In this document: one piece after another, positions 46,702-54,573 of the stretch | Numbering within the stretch: the first letter of the stretch is position 1 | How the letters are laid out: each line of letters begins with the position of its first letter | Assembly: GCA_014238945.1 (NCBI GenBank) | Contig: JABAAB010000045.1 | Span: 1-64,000 of the forward strand | Source of the DNA: Lysobacterales bacterium | Lineage (GTDB): Bacteria; Pseudomonadota; Gammaproteobacteria; Xanthomonadales; SZUA-36 | Direction of reading: 5' to 3' | DNA: 64,000 bases | Made by a program: the position numbers and the translations under genes | The notes under the pieces: model-generated | The model's database searches: none | What the model was told of the DNA's origin: nothing | Seen by the model: only the letters and a program-made list of their open reading frames with translations

Positions 46702-47121
46702 TTACGGGCCAGGCACCGTGGCGGGCTTTGTACTTTGCAGCGACACTTCAGACTCAAGGGTGGGGGAGCTATCCGAAGTTGCCTGGTAATTGCTCCAGGG
46801 TACATAAGCCAGGATGGCGGCCATCAGAATGACAAGTAGTCGGTCAAACCTGTGGCGGGAAGGGTTCTGGTTTGTCTGTGCTTCATATTTGCCAATCTGC
46901 CGTTGCCAGCCATCGGGGGTCAGTTCAAAAGCCCAGGCAAAGAACAGGGCAAGGGGAAAGCCGAGTAGCAGGAAGAATGCCAATGCAGAGCTTACCCAGA
47001 CCGGCAACAACAGAGCCGGTGCGAGGGTGTCGCCGATCTGCATCAGCAACCAGGCGATCACCACACAGGCCGCAGCTACCCGAAACACATTTCTGCGTTT
47101 TAGTTCGTCAATAAGTGACAA
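46702..47121 (-). CDS. Membrane protein matching only the N-terminal region of larger TPR/cyclase-type proteins
   Basis: 139 aa: M-S-L-I-D-E-L-K-R-R-N-V-F-R-V-A-A-A, then three helices and F-E-L-T-P-D-G-W. This region usually forms the membrane anchor at the N-terminus of much longer proteins (TPR- or adenylate-cyclase-containing) in gammaproteobacteria. Here a stop follows soon after the third helix with no further homologous sequence seen. It is either a truncated gene or a free-standing anchor. Confidence 0.6.
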   Translation of the reverse strand: MSLIDELKRRNVFRVAAACVVIAWLLMQIGDTLAPALLLPVWVSSALAFFLLLGFPLALFFAWAFELTPDGWQRQIGKYEAQTNQNPSRHRFDRLLVILMAAILAYVPWSNYQATSDSSPTLESEVSLQSTKPATVPGP

Positions 47122-47280
47122 GGGTTTAATGCCAGTGGCCGTTTTTTCAGATAGCGTACTTCGTTATCCAAATTCCTGCTATTAAACAGGGTAAATGGCC
47201 AGTGTCGGGCAAATGAGGCGCGATGATTATTGAGCAATAAAAAGACGGCTGCGGTTTCGTTGGATGCCCGATGGTAGTAA

Positions 47281-48720
47281 TCAGCGAATCACTTTTATCC
47301 AGTCCCCGGTTCGCGGTTCACCGCGTGGATAAAACCCGTTCAATAATCGAAGACGTGCCTCCGCATCGGGAATTCGGATACCGGCCGAAAGACTTTTCAT
47401 GGTTGCGCCACGTGGGACCTGTATGTAGTGGATGTAGTGGGTTGTACCGGAATCCCGCTCATCGGGGTGGATCTCACGAAAACTTTCGACCATTTCCAGC
47501 AGGGTCTTGTCCGCGCTGGAAAAATCACTGGCCTTGCCTGTAAACAGGTAGGTGAGATTCCTGAAGTCGATCGCCGCGATGCGGCTGGAATTGCCATTGG
47601 CGCTGGCAATTGCGGTGTAGCCTTTCAGACCGGCCTGTTCGAGGTCCGTGCCAACTGAAATAGTGCCTGTCGCATTGTCTTCCAGCACCTTGCGTGGTGT
47701 GACGGCCTTGTCGAGCCTGCGAATTGTGATGGTAAGCGAGGGGTCGCCGTTGCCAGCGCTGGCTTCGATGGATTTAGAGCCGGCCACGACATTCCAGCCT
47801 TCCGGCATGATAAACGTGAAGCCCAGCTTGTTGTGGTAATAGCGATTCTCGTCTCGCGGACTCTTCGAGCTCTCACCCCATACCAGGCCTTCCATTTGTT
47901 GCTGGAATTCACCGGGTATGGATGGATCTTCGGTGACCTGGTCGAGGTTGCCGGCGGTGGCAATTACCCGTTGCAGGCGCTGGTCATTACGCGGGTGGGT
48001 AGCGTAAAGACCGTGATAGGTACCGGTGGGCTTGCCTCCGGACTTGGCTTTTACGCGCTGGAACTGTTCCTGCTCTTTTAATACACCGATGACTTCAAGC
48101 AATTCGTAGGGGTCGTATCCGGTTGAATGCATGTACTGGGCGCCCAGTGCATCGGCTTCCAGTTCGTGATCGCGGCCATAGCCCCTGACCATTTCCATAC
48201 CTGCCATGTTGGCAGCGTCAGCCAGTTGGGCGCTGCCGGTAAATATATACGCCAGAAAACTGAGGGATTTGGAGGTCACATTGGCGGTACTCTGGCGCGA
48301 TACGTGGCGCCCGGTAATATGACCGATCTCGTGAGCGATGACACCGGCCAGTTCCGCTTCATTGTCCAGGTAGGCCATCAGGCCCCGGTTGATATAAATA
48401 TACCCACCCGGTGTGGCAAATGCGTTGATGTCCGGGTTGTCCAACACCGTAAAGGTAAATTTCAGCTCGGGTTTGTCACTGTTGGCCACCAGGTTCTGGC
48501 CAATTCGATCAACATAGGTCTGCATCGCCTGGTTGTCGTAATATGCACCTTCGGCCATCATCTTGTCGTACATCTCAGTACCGATTTTCTCGGCCTTCTT
48601 GGAGGACATCATCAGCGCATCCGTGTTAGCGGCACTGACTGTTCCCGTTCCGACCAGGAACAAGACCAGGACCAACAGCAGTCCGGTAATGGAAGAAATG
48701 GTGATGCTATTCCTTTTCAT
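47281..48720 (-). CDS. Periplasmic M48 metalloprotease (BepA-like)
   Basis: 479 aa. Signal peptide (1-31), then the M48 catalytic domain (45-260) with A-H-E-I-G-H-I-T-G-R-H and the third ligand in H-E-L-E-A-D-A-L-G. A C-terminal region with G-F-T-F-I-M-P-E-G-W and an SH3-like ending (M-K-S-L-S-A-G-I-R, G-D-W-I-K-V-I) replaces the TPR of E. coli BepA. It probably degrades misassembled outer-membrane proteins. It starts 33 bases downstream of the lipoprotein gene that ends module B, so it may be read by the same transcript. Confidence 0.88.
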   Translation of the reverse strand: MKRNSITISSITGLLLVLVLFLVGTGTVSAANTDALMMSSKKAEKIGTEMYDKMMAEGAYYDNQAMQTYVDRIGQNLVANSDKPELKFTFTVLDNPDINAFATPGGYIYINRGLMAYLDNEAELAGVIAHEIGHITGRHVSRQSTANVTSKSLSFLAYIFTGSAQLADAANMAGMEMVRGYGRDHELEADALGAQYMHSTGYDPYELLEVIGVLKEQEQFQRVKAKSGGKPTGTYHGLYATHPRNDQRLQRVIATAGNLDQVTEDPSIPGEFQQQMEGLVWGESSKSPRDENRYYHNKLGFTFIMPEGWNVVAGSKSIEASAGNGDPSLTITIRRLDKAVTPRKVLEDNATGTISVGTDLEQAGLKGYTAIASANGNSSRIAAIDFRNLTYLFTGKASDFSSADKTLLEMVESFREIHPDERDSGTTHYIHYIQVPRGATMKSLSAGIRIPDAEARLRLLNGFYPRGEPRTGDWIKVIR

Positions 48721-48752
48721 GGTGTCTCCGTCAATTCAGTCCATCGACTCCA

Positions 48753-49418
48753 TCAGTAATTACGGGAAAGATATTTCAACAACTGGTCACCGAGGCCGTC
48801 GCAGGCCGTTCCCTGCACCGGTGCGATGATTGGAATGGGGATAATGAATGCCGGCATATAGGATTGGCCGGATGCATTGGTATTGACCCGCCCGACCTCC
48901 TGCAGATCGGTAAAATCCCAGATCACCGCCTCGTAATTGGCCTCATCGCTCCAGTGTGCAAAACCGAAACATCCCCCACCGGCGGGGCTAATTGCACAGG
49001 ACATGGAACCGGCAGAATCGGTGCGCTCGGTGCTGCCTTCTATCCATATCATGTACTCGGTGTTGAGTTCCGCCGCCCTTTGTGCCACCGGTGCATGTTG
49101 CATCAGGGTCCTGAGATTCGATGGATGCATTGGCGCGGTACGTGGTTCAAACCAGGGGTAAAAAGAGTTGACGAAATCCAGTTCACTCATGACAACTATG
49201 GATTTGTCCCGGCGCGAGATGTGGTCAGCCACGCATTTTATGAAATCCGGTTCCGCATCCTGATCACTACCATGGCGTCGCCCGAGAATGACCACGCTTG
49301 CGTCACCTATACCCTCGGTGGGTTCATTGAAAACCATTTCGTCCACGGTTGCGGTGACACAACCGTTGAGCAGGGTTGCCATAGCGGTGGTTATTAGTGC
49401 AACTTGAGTTTTATTCAT
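48753..49418 (-). CDS. Predicted lipoprotein, module B tail
   Basis: 221 aa with an N-terminal lipobox (L-L-N-G-C, Cys20). An early segment I-G-D-A-S-V-V-I-L-G-R-R-H and later C-A-I-S-P-A-G-G-G-C-F-G-F form the only motifs I can point to. No family is recognised. The start overlaps the next upstream lipoprotein gene by eight bases, making it the eleventh gene of the module B run. Confidence 0.65.
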   Translation of the reverse strand: MNKTQVALITTAMATLLNGCVTATVDEMVFNEPTEGIGDASVVILGRRHGSDQDAEPDFIKCVADHISRRDKSIVVMSELDFVNSFYPWFEPRTAPMHPSNLRTLMQHAPVAQRAAELNTEYMIWIEGSTERTDSAGSMSCAISPAGGGCFGFAHWSDEANYEAVIWDFTDLQEVGRVNTNASGQSYMPAFIIPIPIIAPVQGTACDGLGDQLLKYLSRNY

Positions 49419-50070
49419 TACTGCGCTCCAGGGACTGCTGTAACCATTCCCGAACTGCCGAATGGTTGGTAAAATCGATCACGAAATGAGCACCGGCATC
49501 CCGTAGTGCCATCACCGCTGCCAGGTTGACTGCTTTTACGCTGCTCTGTAAAAAAGCGGTGGGTGTTTTGCCATAGGCGGTCATTGACCAAACGGCGATC
49601 GTGTCGCCTTCGGTAGTCAAAAGCTCGAACCGGTATCGCAACCAGATTTCGTAGACTTTTACATTTGTCTGTGCAGGAATTGCATACTGTAACTCTTCGA
49701 TATGGGGAACCAAAACCCCATCCAGTGGCGGTCCCGAATAACCCGGCCCAGGCCTGCTTGGCAGGTGCTCCAGTCCCTCAAACATACCGCCAAACAAGGT
49801 ATCCCACATGGCCACCTGGGCCTGGCCGGTTTTTACGATCCAATCGGATTCCTGACGGTTCTTGGTCTCATCGAAAAATTCATGATTGGCAAATGCATCC
49901 TCATAAAACACACCCATACTAATGGGCACTTTGTTCATCAGCGGTGCTGGAAACTTGCCTTCCACTATGACCTGCTTGGTGGTACAGGCGTTGAGCAACA
50001 ACAACATTGCCAGTATGGCTGTGCACCTCGGTAGTGTTCGAACGTTATTGAAAATCATTGAGACCAACAA
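49411..50070 (-). CDS. Predicted lipoprotein, module B
   Basis: 219 aa with lipobox L-L-N-A-C (about Cys29). The mature part (F-P-A-P-L-M-N-K-V-P-I-S-M-G-V-F-Y, Y-E-I-W-L-R-Y-R-F-E-L) has the feel of periplasmic assembly lipoproteins of the LptE or DUF4410 sort, but no firm match. It overlaps the upstream VWA gene by 26 bases, and the downstream lipoprotein by eight, indicating tight coupling. Confidence 0.65.
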   Translation of the reverse strand: MLVSMIFNNVRTLPRCTAILAMLLLLNACTTKQVIVEGKFPAPLMNKVPISMGVFYEDAFANHEFFDETKNRQESDWIVKTGQAQVAMWDTLFGGMFEGLEHLPSRPGPGYSGPPLDGVLVPHIEELQYAIPAQTNVKVYEIWLRYRFELLTTEGDTIAVWSMTAYGKTPTAFLQSSVKAVNLAAVMALRDAGAHFVIDFTNHSAVREWLQQSLERSNE

Positions 50071-51040
50071 AAGTTCCTCCGTTACGATGGGTGAGTTCCC
50101 GCATCAGCGTAGCAAACCGAATTCCGGTAGTTTGTAAATGGGGGGCCCGGATAAACTGCACCGGGAAGCCCACGGCGTGGATACGCACGAGGCGGTTGCC
50201 TTCGGCGTCCGGGCGATTGATCCTGTCCACGGTATCCACCACGTCTTCGATGGACAATCCGGTGAATTCGTCACCAAACACATAGACGCTGATTTTTCGG
50301 CCGGGTTGATGAAAAGTTCTGATCGCCTGGGTGATGCCCTCAACCGGGCTGGAATTACTGAACACGTTCCAGGTACGCAATGTCTGCATGATGACCTTGC
50401 GCCGGCCCGGAGTATCCGGGATCCATTTGCCACGGTAGCTGGAAAACATGTATTTACCCATGTCATTCATCACCTGGATACCCTTGACCGTGGGATAGAT
50501 GCTCAGTGTGTTCTCCAATTCCCGCAACATACGTTCCCAGCTATAAGAAAACATGGAGCCGGAGGTATCAATTACAAAAATGATGTACTCGCTATCAACC
50601 GGTATACCCCCGATCAGGTTGTTCTTCTGCTGATACTTGGGTCCCAGAAGTCGTTCCATCTCTTCCGACAAATCCTGCCTGGCGATGGCCAATTGTTCCG
50701 TTACGATGTCATTGGTGTTGGTTTCCGTATTCAGACTGTCGTGTTGTGATTTAACACTTGCCAGTTGACCTCTCAAAATGGCGATGCGCTGCAAATGTTC
50801 CGACAGCTGTTCATGTTTTGCGTTCAGATCCCGGTTCAGAATTTTTGTCTCTCCCCGGATTTCCATCACCTGCTCCCGCAATTCGGCGACTCTACCATCG
50901 AGTTGCAGCGTGGAAATCTCGATGATCTGTGGTTCTACCGTCTTGGTTATGATCAACAACAGGATGATCGCACCAAATCCACAACTGATCACATCGAGAA
51001 ACGACAGTCCGAAGATTTCTGTCGTCGTACGCCTGCTCAT
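50045..51040 (-). CDS. VWA protein with stator-B-like N-terminal helix (module B, second)
   Basis: 331 aa. N-terminal F-G-L-S-F-L-D-V-I-S-C-G-F-G-A carries Asp16 in the single transmembrane helix. A coiled coil (40-135) and a VWA domain (150-331) follow, with D-T-S-G-S (Asp158); the third metal motif reads F-G-D-E-F-T-G instead of S-D-G. It overlaps the other VWA gene by four bases (ATGA). It is predicted to partner with the MotA-like protein of the same operon. Confidence 0.84.
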   Translation of the reverse strand: MSRRTTTEIFGLSFLDVISCGFGAIILLLIITKTVEPQIIEISTLQLDGRVAELREQVMEIRGETKILNRDLNAKHEQLSEHLQRIAILRGQLASVKSQHDSLNTETNTNDIVTEQLAIARQDLSEEMERLLGPKYQQKNNLIGGIPVDSEYIIFVIDTSGSMFSYSWERMLRELENTLSIYPTVKGIQVMNDMGKYMFSSYRGKWIPDTPGRRKVIMQTLRTWNVFSNSSPVEGITQAIRTFHQPGRKISVYVFGDEFTGLSIEDVVDTVDRINRPDAEGNRLVRIHAVGFPVQFIRAPHLQTTGIRFATLMRELTHRNGGTFVGLNDFQ

Positions 51041-52128
51041 GGCCAGTCCTTGGAGGGACTTAGAAATGATCCCCGTGTCACCTGGGCGAGTTGCCAGAAT
51101 TCAGAGGCGGCCATCGGGTCACCTTCCATCGGTGCCAGGATGACATTGACCGGCACCCCTCGAGGCAACAGTTTGACCGCCTGGCGATAGAGCTTTTGAC
51201 GATCACGCCCGCTAACGGTACTGCCCCTGGGGGGTGTTGCGCCCTGGGTGGGTAAACCGTCTGTTAACAGGAATATGTTGTCAGGGCTGGGCACCAGGTC
51301 GGCCAGTGACCGAAACACGTTTTCAAGACTGGTGCCACCGGCCGGAGTCAACTTGCGTAACTCATCGGAGACTTGCTCCAGTTGTGCCTGGTCGGCCACC
51401 TCCAGCCATTCCCCTTCGGTGCCTGGCAGGGCAGGGTTGGCCTGGGTATTAAAAGTGATCACCTGGTATTTACTGCCCACCGGTAACTGCGCGGTAAGCC
51501 AGTCGACGGTATTGATCGTTCGGGTCCATTTATCAGAACGCCGTTGTATGTCTTCGGCCATGTTTCGCAACCGGATGATATTAACCAGTTTCTCATCCAG
51601 CATGCTGGCAGAGGTATCCAGCAGGATGACGATATGGCGGCCACCCAGGTTCAGTCCTGTCAGGTACTGGCGGTTGCCCTCACCAATGAAGCTGCGTGCG
51701 TTGCGACCGCTGTTTTCCTCAGCACTCATGCGTAATTTGATTACTTCTTCTTCCAGTGCCTGAATCTCGGCTTTGATGGCTTCAATGGCCTCCTCATCGG
51801 TCAGGCCATCAAGTTGTAAGGCTTCGATGAGGGCTTCAAATTGGTCAATGTCTTCGGTAATTCGGGTTGCCTGGCCCTGTGCCTGCACCATTTGCATATC
51901 GACATCGGAAAGGGTGTTGCGCAGACGAACGAGGTTTTTCTCGCCCTCAGCGATATCTTCGTCTAGCAAGTTGACTTCTGACAGCAGAACCTGGTTGACC
52001 TCTTCGGATTCGACATCAATGGAGTGATCAATGAGCAAAAAGACCAGGATTACGGCACCAAAACCACAGGACATGACATCCAGAAAACCCAGGCTGAAAG
52101 TTGTAAATGGTCTCTTTTTTCGGGCCAT
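51037..52128 (-). CDS. VWA protein with stator-B-like N-terminal helix (module B, first)
   Basis: 363 aa. N-terminal F-S-L-G-F-L-D-V-M-S-C-G-F-G-A with Asp17 in the transmembrane helix; long coiled coil (45-138); VWA domain (160-363) with canonical D-T-S-A-S (Asp171), P-A-G-G-T-S and T-D-G-L-P-T. The C-S pair after the aspartate is shared with its partner and absent from the module A pair. It is separated from the upstream ASKHA-like gene by eight bases. Confidence 0.86.
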   Translation of the reverse strand: MARKKRPFTTFSLGFLDVMSCGFGAVILVFLLIDHSIDVESEEVNQVLLSEVNLLDEDIAEGEKNLVRLRNTLSDVDMQMVQAQGQATRITEDIDQFEALIEALQLDGLTDEEAIEAIKAEIQALEEEVIKLRMSAEENSGRNARSFIGEGNRQYLTGLNLGGRHIVILLDTSASMLDEKLVNIIRLRNMAEDIQRRSDKWTRTINTVDWLTAQLPVGSKYQVITFNTQANPALPGTEGEWLEVADQAQLEQVSDELRKLTPAGGTSLENVFRSLADLVPSPDNIFLLTDGLPTQGATPPRGSTVSGRDRQKLYRQAVKLLPRGVPVNVILAPMEGDPMAASEFWQLAQVTRGSFLSPSKDWP

Positions 52129-52136
52129 GATCCGGC

Positions 52137-53399
52137 TTAGTCCTCCACGAGGATCAACAACGCGCGGGTACCGTCCGCGCTGGAAATACTGTCACCACAA
52201 TACAATGCCTGGCCTGGTGTATATGCAACACCATTTACGTGCATCGAGTGTGGCCGGTCGCTCTGAAGTTGCCAGCTGCCGCCAAGGAAGTGCAATTCAC
52301 ACTGCCCATCCAACATCGTTCCGTCCGCCCGCAGCGGTCTTGCATGACCACCTTGGAGTAAATGACTTGGAGTGTCCGGTCGCGGAGGACTGACCTCGTG
52401 TACAACGGTATCAGCGTTGTTTGTACCGGTAGCCAGGCGGGGCAGGGATGTGACGAAATTCAACGATTGTTCGCGTTGTACCAGGCTGTCCTGGTGTTGT
52501 GAAACCGCCCCGGACAAATCATTGTTTTCAAGTCGGTGAGCCGTACTGAACAATTCGGCAAATCCCGGCAGCGATCCCGCGATGGGATCGAGCAGGTACC
52601 GGTCCCCAGGGCCGGTTTTTCCGATGGCTCCATGTATGCCTTTTAGCAGGGGTTCGGCCGCAACCGCGAGGTCCTTGCGACCGATGCGTGCGCGGTAGCC
52701 CGCCATATCCAGATCGTATTCACCGTGTTCCTCAAGTGCCAGCAGCACGTCGGGTAAATGATCGTACAGTCTCTGTTCCGATTCTGCCGTACGGCGAGGG
52801 TCAAAGCGGGTTTGGCGGATAAATGCGCTGCCAATTATCCCCGTCAGTCGCTCCTGCAAATGCAGTAAACCATTTCCCGGTAACGGAAAAACCTTGTGCA
52901 GGTTGACCACCCCGTCACGGTTTATCAATTCGGAAACTACGGCCTGTTGTAACTGGATTTCCAGGTGGAAGAACCTGTCGCTTGTTCCGAAAAGGCTGGC
53001 CAGGGCTACAGAGCGACTGACCAGACCTACGGCATCGAACGGGCATTGCTTAATGATGCCCAGCAACAGGGCCAGTTGTTCTCTTTGCATACCAGAAGGT
53101 GCGGCAATGATCAGTTCCTTTGGCTTGCCGGCCTGCTGATAAATGTCGAGAAGATGGGCGTGTACAAGATCGGCCGTGTGCCTGGCGGGACCCAGTTCGG
53201 GCTGCAATACGTCGGTATTGAGTTGCCACCAATAGCGATTATTGATGTCCCGCGGGCGCAGCCTGGCAGCACCACGAGCCTCCAGTCCGAAGCGGTATCG
53301 TTGCCCATCCAGCAACGCGTAACCAGGGCTTTCCAAAAGTTGCTCCCCGTCCCACAATTGCAGGCTGGCATCAACGATATCGAGTATTGCAATCGTCAT
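52137..53399 (-). CDS. Degenerate actin/Hsp70-fold protein with FHA-like C-terminus
   Basis: 420 aa, no close family recognised. The layout is that of ASKHA ATPases: a first strand pair M-T-I-A-I-L-D-I-V-D-A-S-L-Q-L-W, then E-L-I-I-A-A-P-S-G-M-Q-R-E-Q with V-G-L-V-S-R-S-V-A-L-A (cf. the DnaK region before the second phosphate loop), and a late P-I-A-G-S-L-P-G-F-A-E-L-F. The second phosphate loop (usually D-x-G-G-G-T) is replaced by F-F-H-L-E-I-Q-L-Q, so ATP hydrolysis is doubtful. The last 60 residues (H-F-L-G-G-S-W-Q-L, V-N-G, L-Y-C-G-D-S-I) look FHA-like. It sits between the MotA-like gene and the VWA genes. Confidence 0.6.
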   Translation of the reverse strand: MTIAILDIVDASLQLWDGEQLLESPGYALLDGQRYRFGLEARGAARLRPRDINNRYWWQLNTDVLQPELGPARHTADLVHAHLLDIYQQAGKPKELIIAAPSGMQREQLALLLGIIKQCPFDAVGLVSRSVALASLFGTSDRFFHLEIQLQQAVVSELINRDGVVNLHKVFPLPGNGLLHLQERLTGIIGSAFIRQTRFDPRRTAESEQRLYDHLPDVLLALEEHGEYDLDMAGYRARIGRKDLAVAAEPLLKGIHGAIGKTGPGDRYLLDPIAGSLPGFAELFSTAHRLENNDLSGAVSQHQDSLVQREQSLNFVTSLPRLATGTNNADTVVHEVSPPRPDTPSHLLQGGHARPLRADGTMLDGQCELHFLGGSWQLQSDRPHSMHVNGVAYTPGQALYCGDSISSADGTRALLILVED

Positions 53400-53400
53400 G

Positions 53401-54198
53401 TCAATGTACGGCCAGGTGACGCATCAGACGACGGTCCGCATAACGTTGGCAATCCAGCACCATGCGTTCCTGTGCCAGTTGCAGTTGGTGCAGACAGAAC
53501 ATGATGACAATACTCAGTACCAGTGCAACAAAGGTGCTGTTGAAAGCCACACCCAGACTGATGGTAACACCGGAAATATCACCTTCAACGGCCTTGTAGG
53601 CCTGGCCCAGGGCATCACCAATACCGCGTACGGTTCCGATAAAGCCGATGGAGGGGATGGCCCAGGTAATGTAGCGCACCATCGACAGTTCGGAATCCAG
53701 TCGGTCTGACTCCTGGTCACACATTTCCTTGATGGTATTGGAAACTGCCTGGATACTGCTGGTGGTCGCGAAGCGCTGCAGACCGGAAAGCAGGGTGCGT
53801 GGCAACAAGGACATCTGTTCCTCTTGTGGCAAGGCTTCCAGTGAGCGACTGTATTCGCGGCTATCCTGGGGCAGTACGCTGGTCCCATCGGGTATGTCGA
53901 GCAGGCGTCGGCGGTGAAGTGCCTGTTCCCGGACTACCAGACGTCCTTTGTAGCCCATTATGGCGAGTGCCCAGAACATCAGGATAAAACAGGTTTCCTG
54001 TTCATAATCGCGAATAACGACAGCCAGTGAGCGTTGTGGAACCACCTCTTCACCCGCAGCCTGTCTTTCGATCTGCTGCTGCAATTGTGCATTGGCGCTG
54101 GGCCGGATAACACCGACATAAACAGCATGCACGACGATGATTGAGATCAACAGCGCAAACAGTTGGAAAATGAATTCGGAAGACAGATTATTTTTCAT
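53401..54198 (-). CDS. MotA/TolQ/ExbB-type proton channel subunit, module B
   Basis: 265 aa, four helices (about 9-31, 69-84, then two near 178-200 and 220-245) around a cytoplasmic segment. It shares with its module A paralogue the block R-Y-I-T-W-x-I-P-S-x-G-F-I-G-T-V-x-G-I and L-G-V-A-F, then T-F-V-A-L or T-L-V-A-L. Polar threonines in both blocks match proton-channel positions. One base separates its stop from the ASKHA-like start, so their expression is coupled. Confidence 0.88.
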   Translation of the reverse strand: MKNNLSSEFIFQLFALLISIIVVHAVYVGVIRPSANAQLQQQIERQAAGEEVVPQRSLAVVIRDYEQETCFILMFWALAIMGYKGRLVVREQALHRRRLLDIPDGTSVLPQDSREYSRSLEALPQEEQMSLLPRTLLSGLQRFATTSSIQAVSNTIKEMCDQESDRLDSELSMVRYITWAIPSIGFIGTVRGIGDALGQAYKAVEGDISGVTISLGVAFNSTFVALVLSIVIMFCLHQLQLAQERMVLDCQRYADRRLMRHLAVH

Positions 54199-54207
54199 AT
54201 TTTTGTC

Positions 54208-54570
54208 CTATATATCAATTGGAAAAGATACCGAAAGGTCCTCAGATATCTGCTCTGTTGATTTATAATCGAAGGGTTCTTTTTCGGTCTCTTCCGCAGC
54301 AGGAACATCGGCCGGAACTGTCGCACCCTCAATTGTGGCGTCCGGATCGGTATCAGCAATGTCTGCCGGGTCTGGAGCCGTTTGAGTTTCCGATTCATCA
54401 TCCTGGGGAGGAAGTGATTCCGCAATGTCTTCCGTTTGGGCGGTTCCTGTTTCTTCGGATGTACCGGATTGCCCGGATTGTTGCGCGGCCAGGGACAGTG
54501 CACCAACCGCCAGAATCAAAACCAGCAGCGTCAGGGTCAATCTATGTTTCATCGAGATATTACTGTGCAT
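54208..54570 (-). CDS. Small secreted acidic protein
   Basis: 120 aa. GGAG six bases upstream supports the ATG at 54570 (M-H-S-N-I-S-M-K-H-R). The signal peptide ends near A-L-S-L-A-A. The mature 90 residues are disordered and strongly acidic, rich in Asp, Glu, Ala, Pro and Thr, with a short hydrophobic end (L-S-V-S-F-P-I-D-I). No family is seen. Nine bases separate it from the MotA-like gene. It could be an unstructured periplasmic component. Confidence 0.65.
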   Translation of the reverse strand: MHSNISMKHRLTLTLLVLILAVGALSLAAQQSGQSGTSEETGTAQTEDIAESLPPQDDESETQTAPDPADIADTDPDATIEGATVPADVPAAEETEKEPFDYKSTEQISEDLSVSFPIDI

Positions 54571-54573
54571 GGT

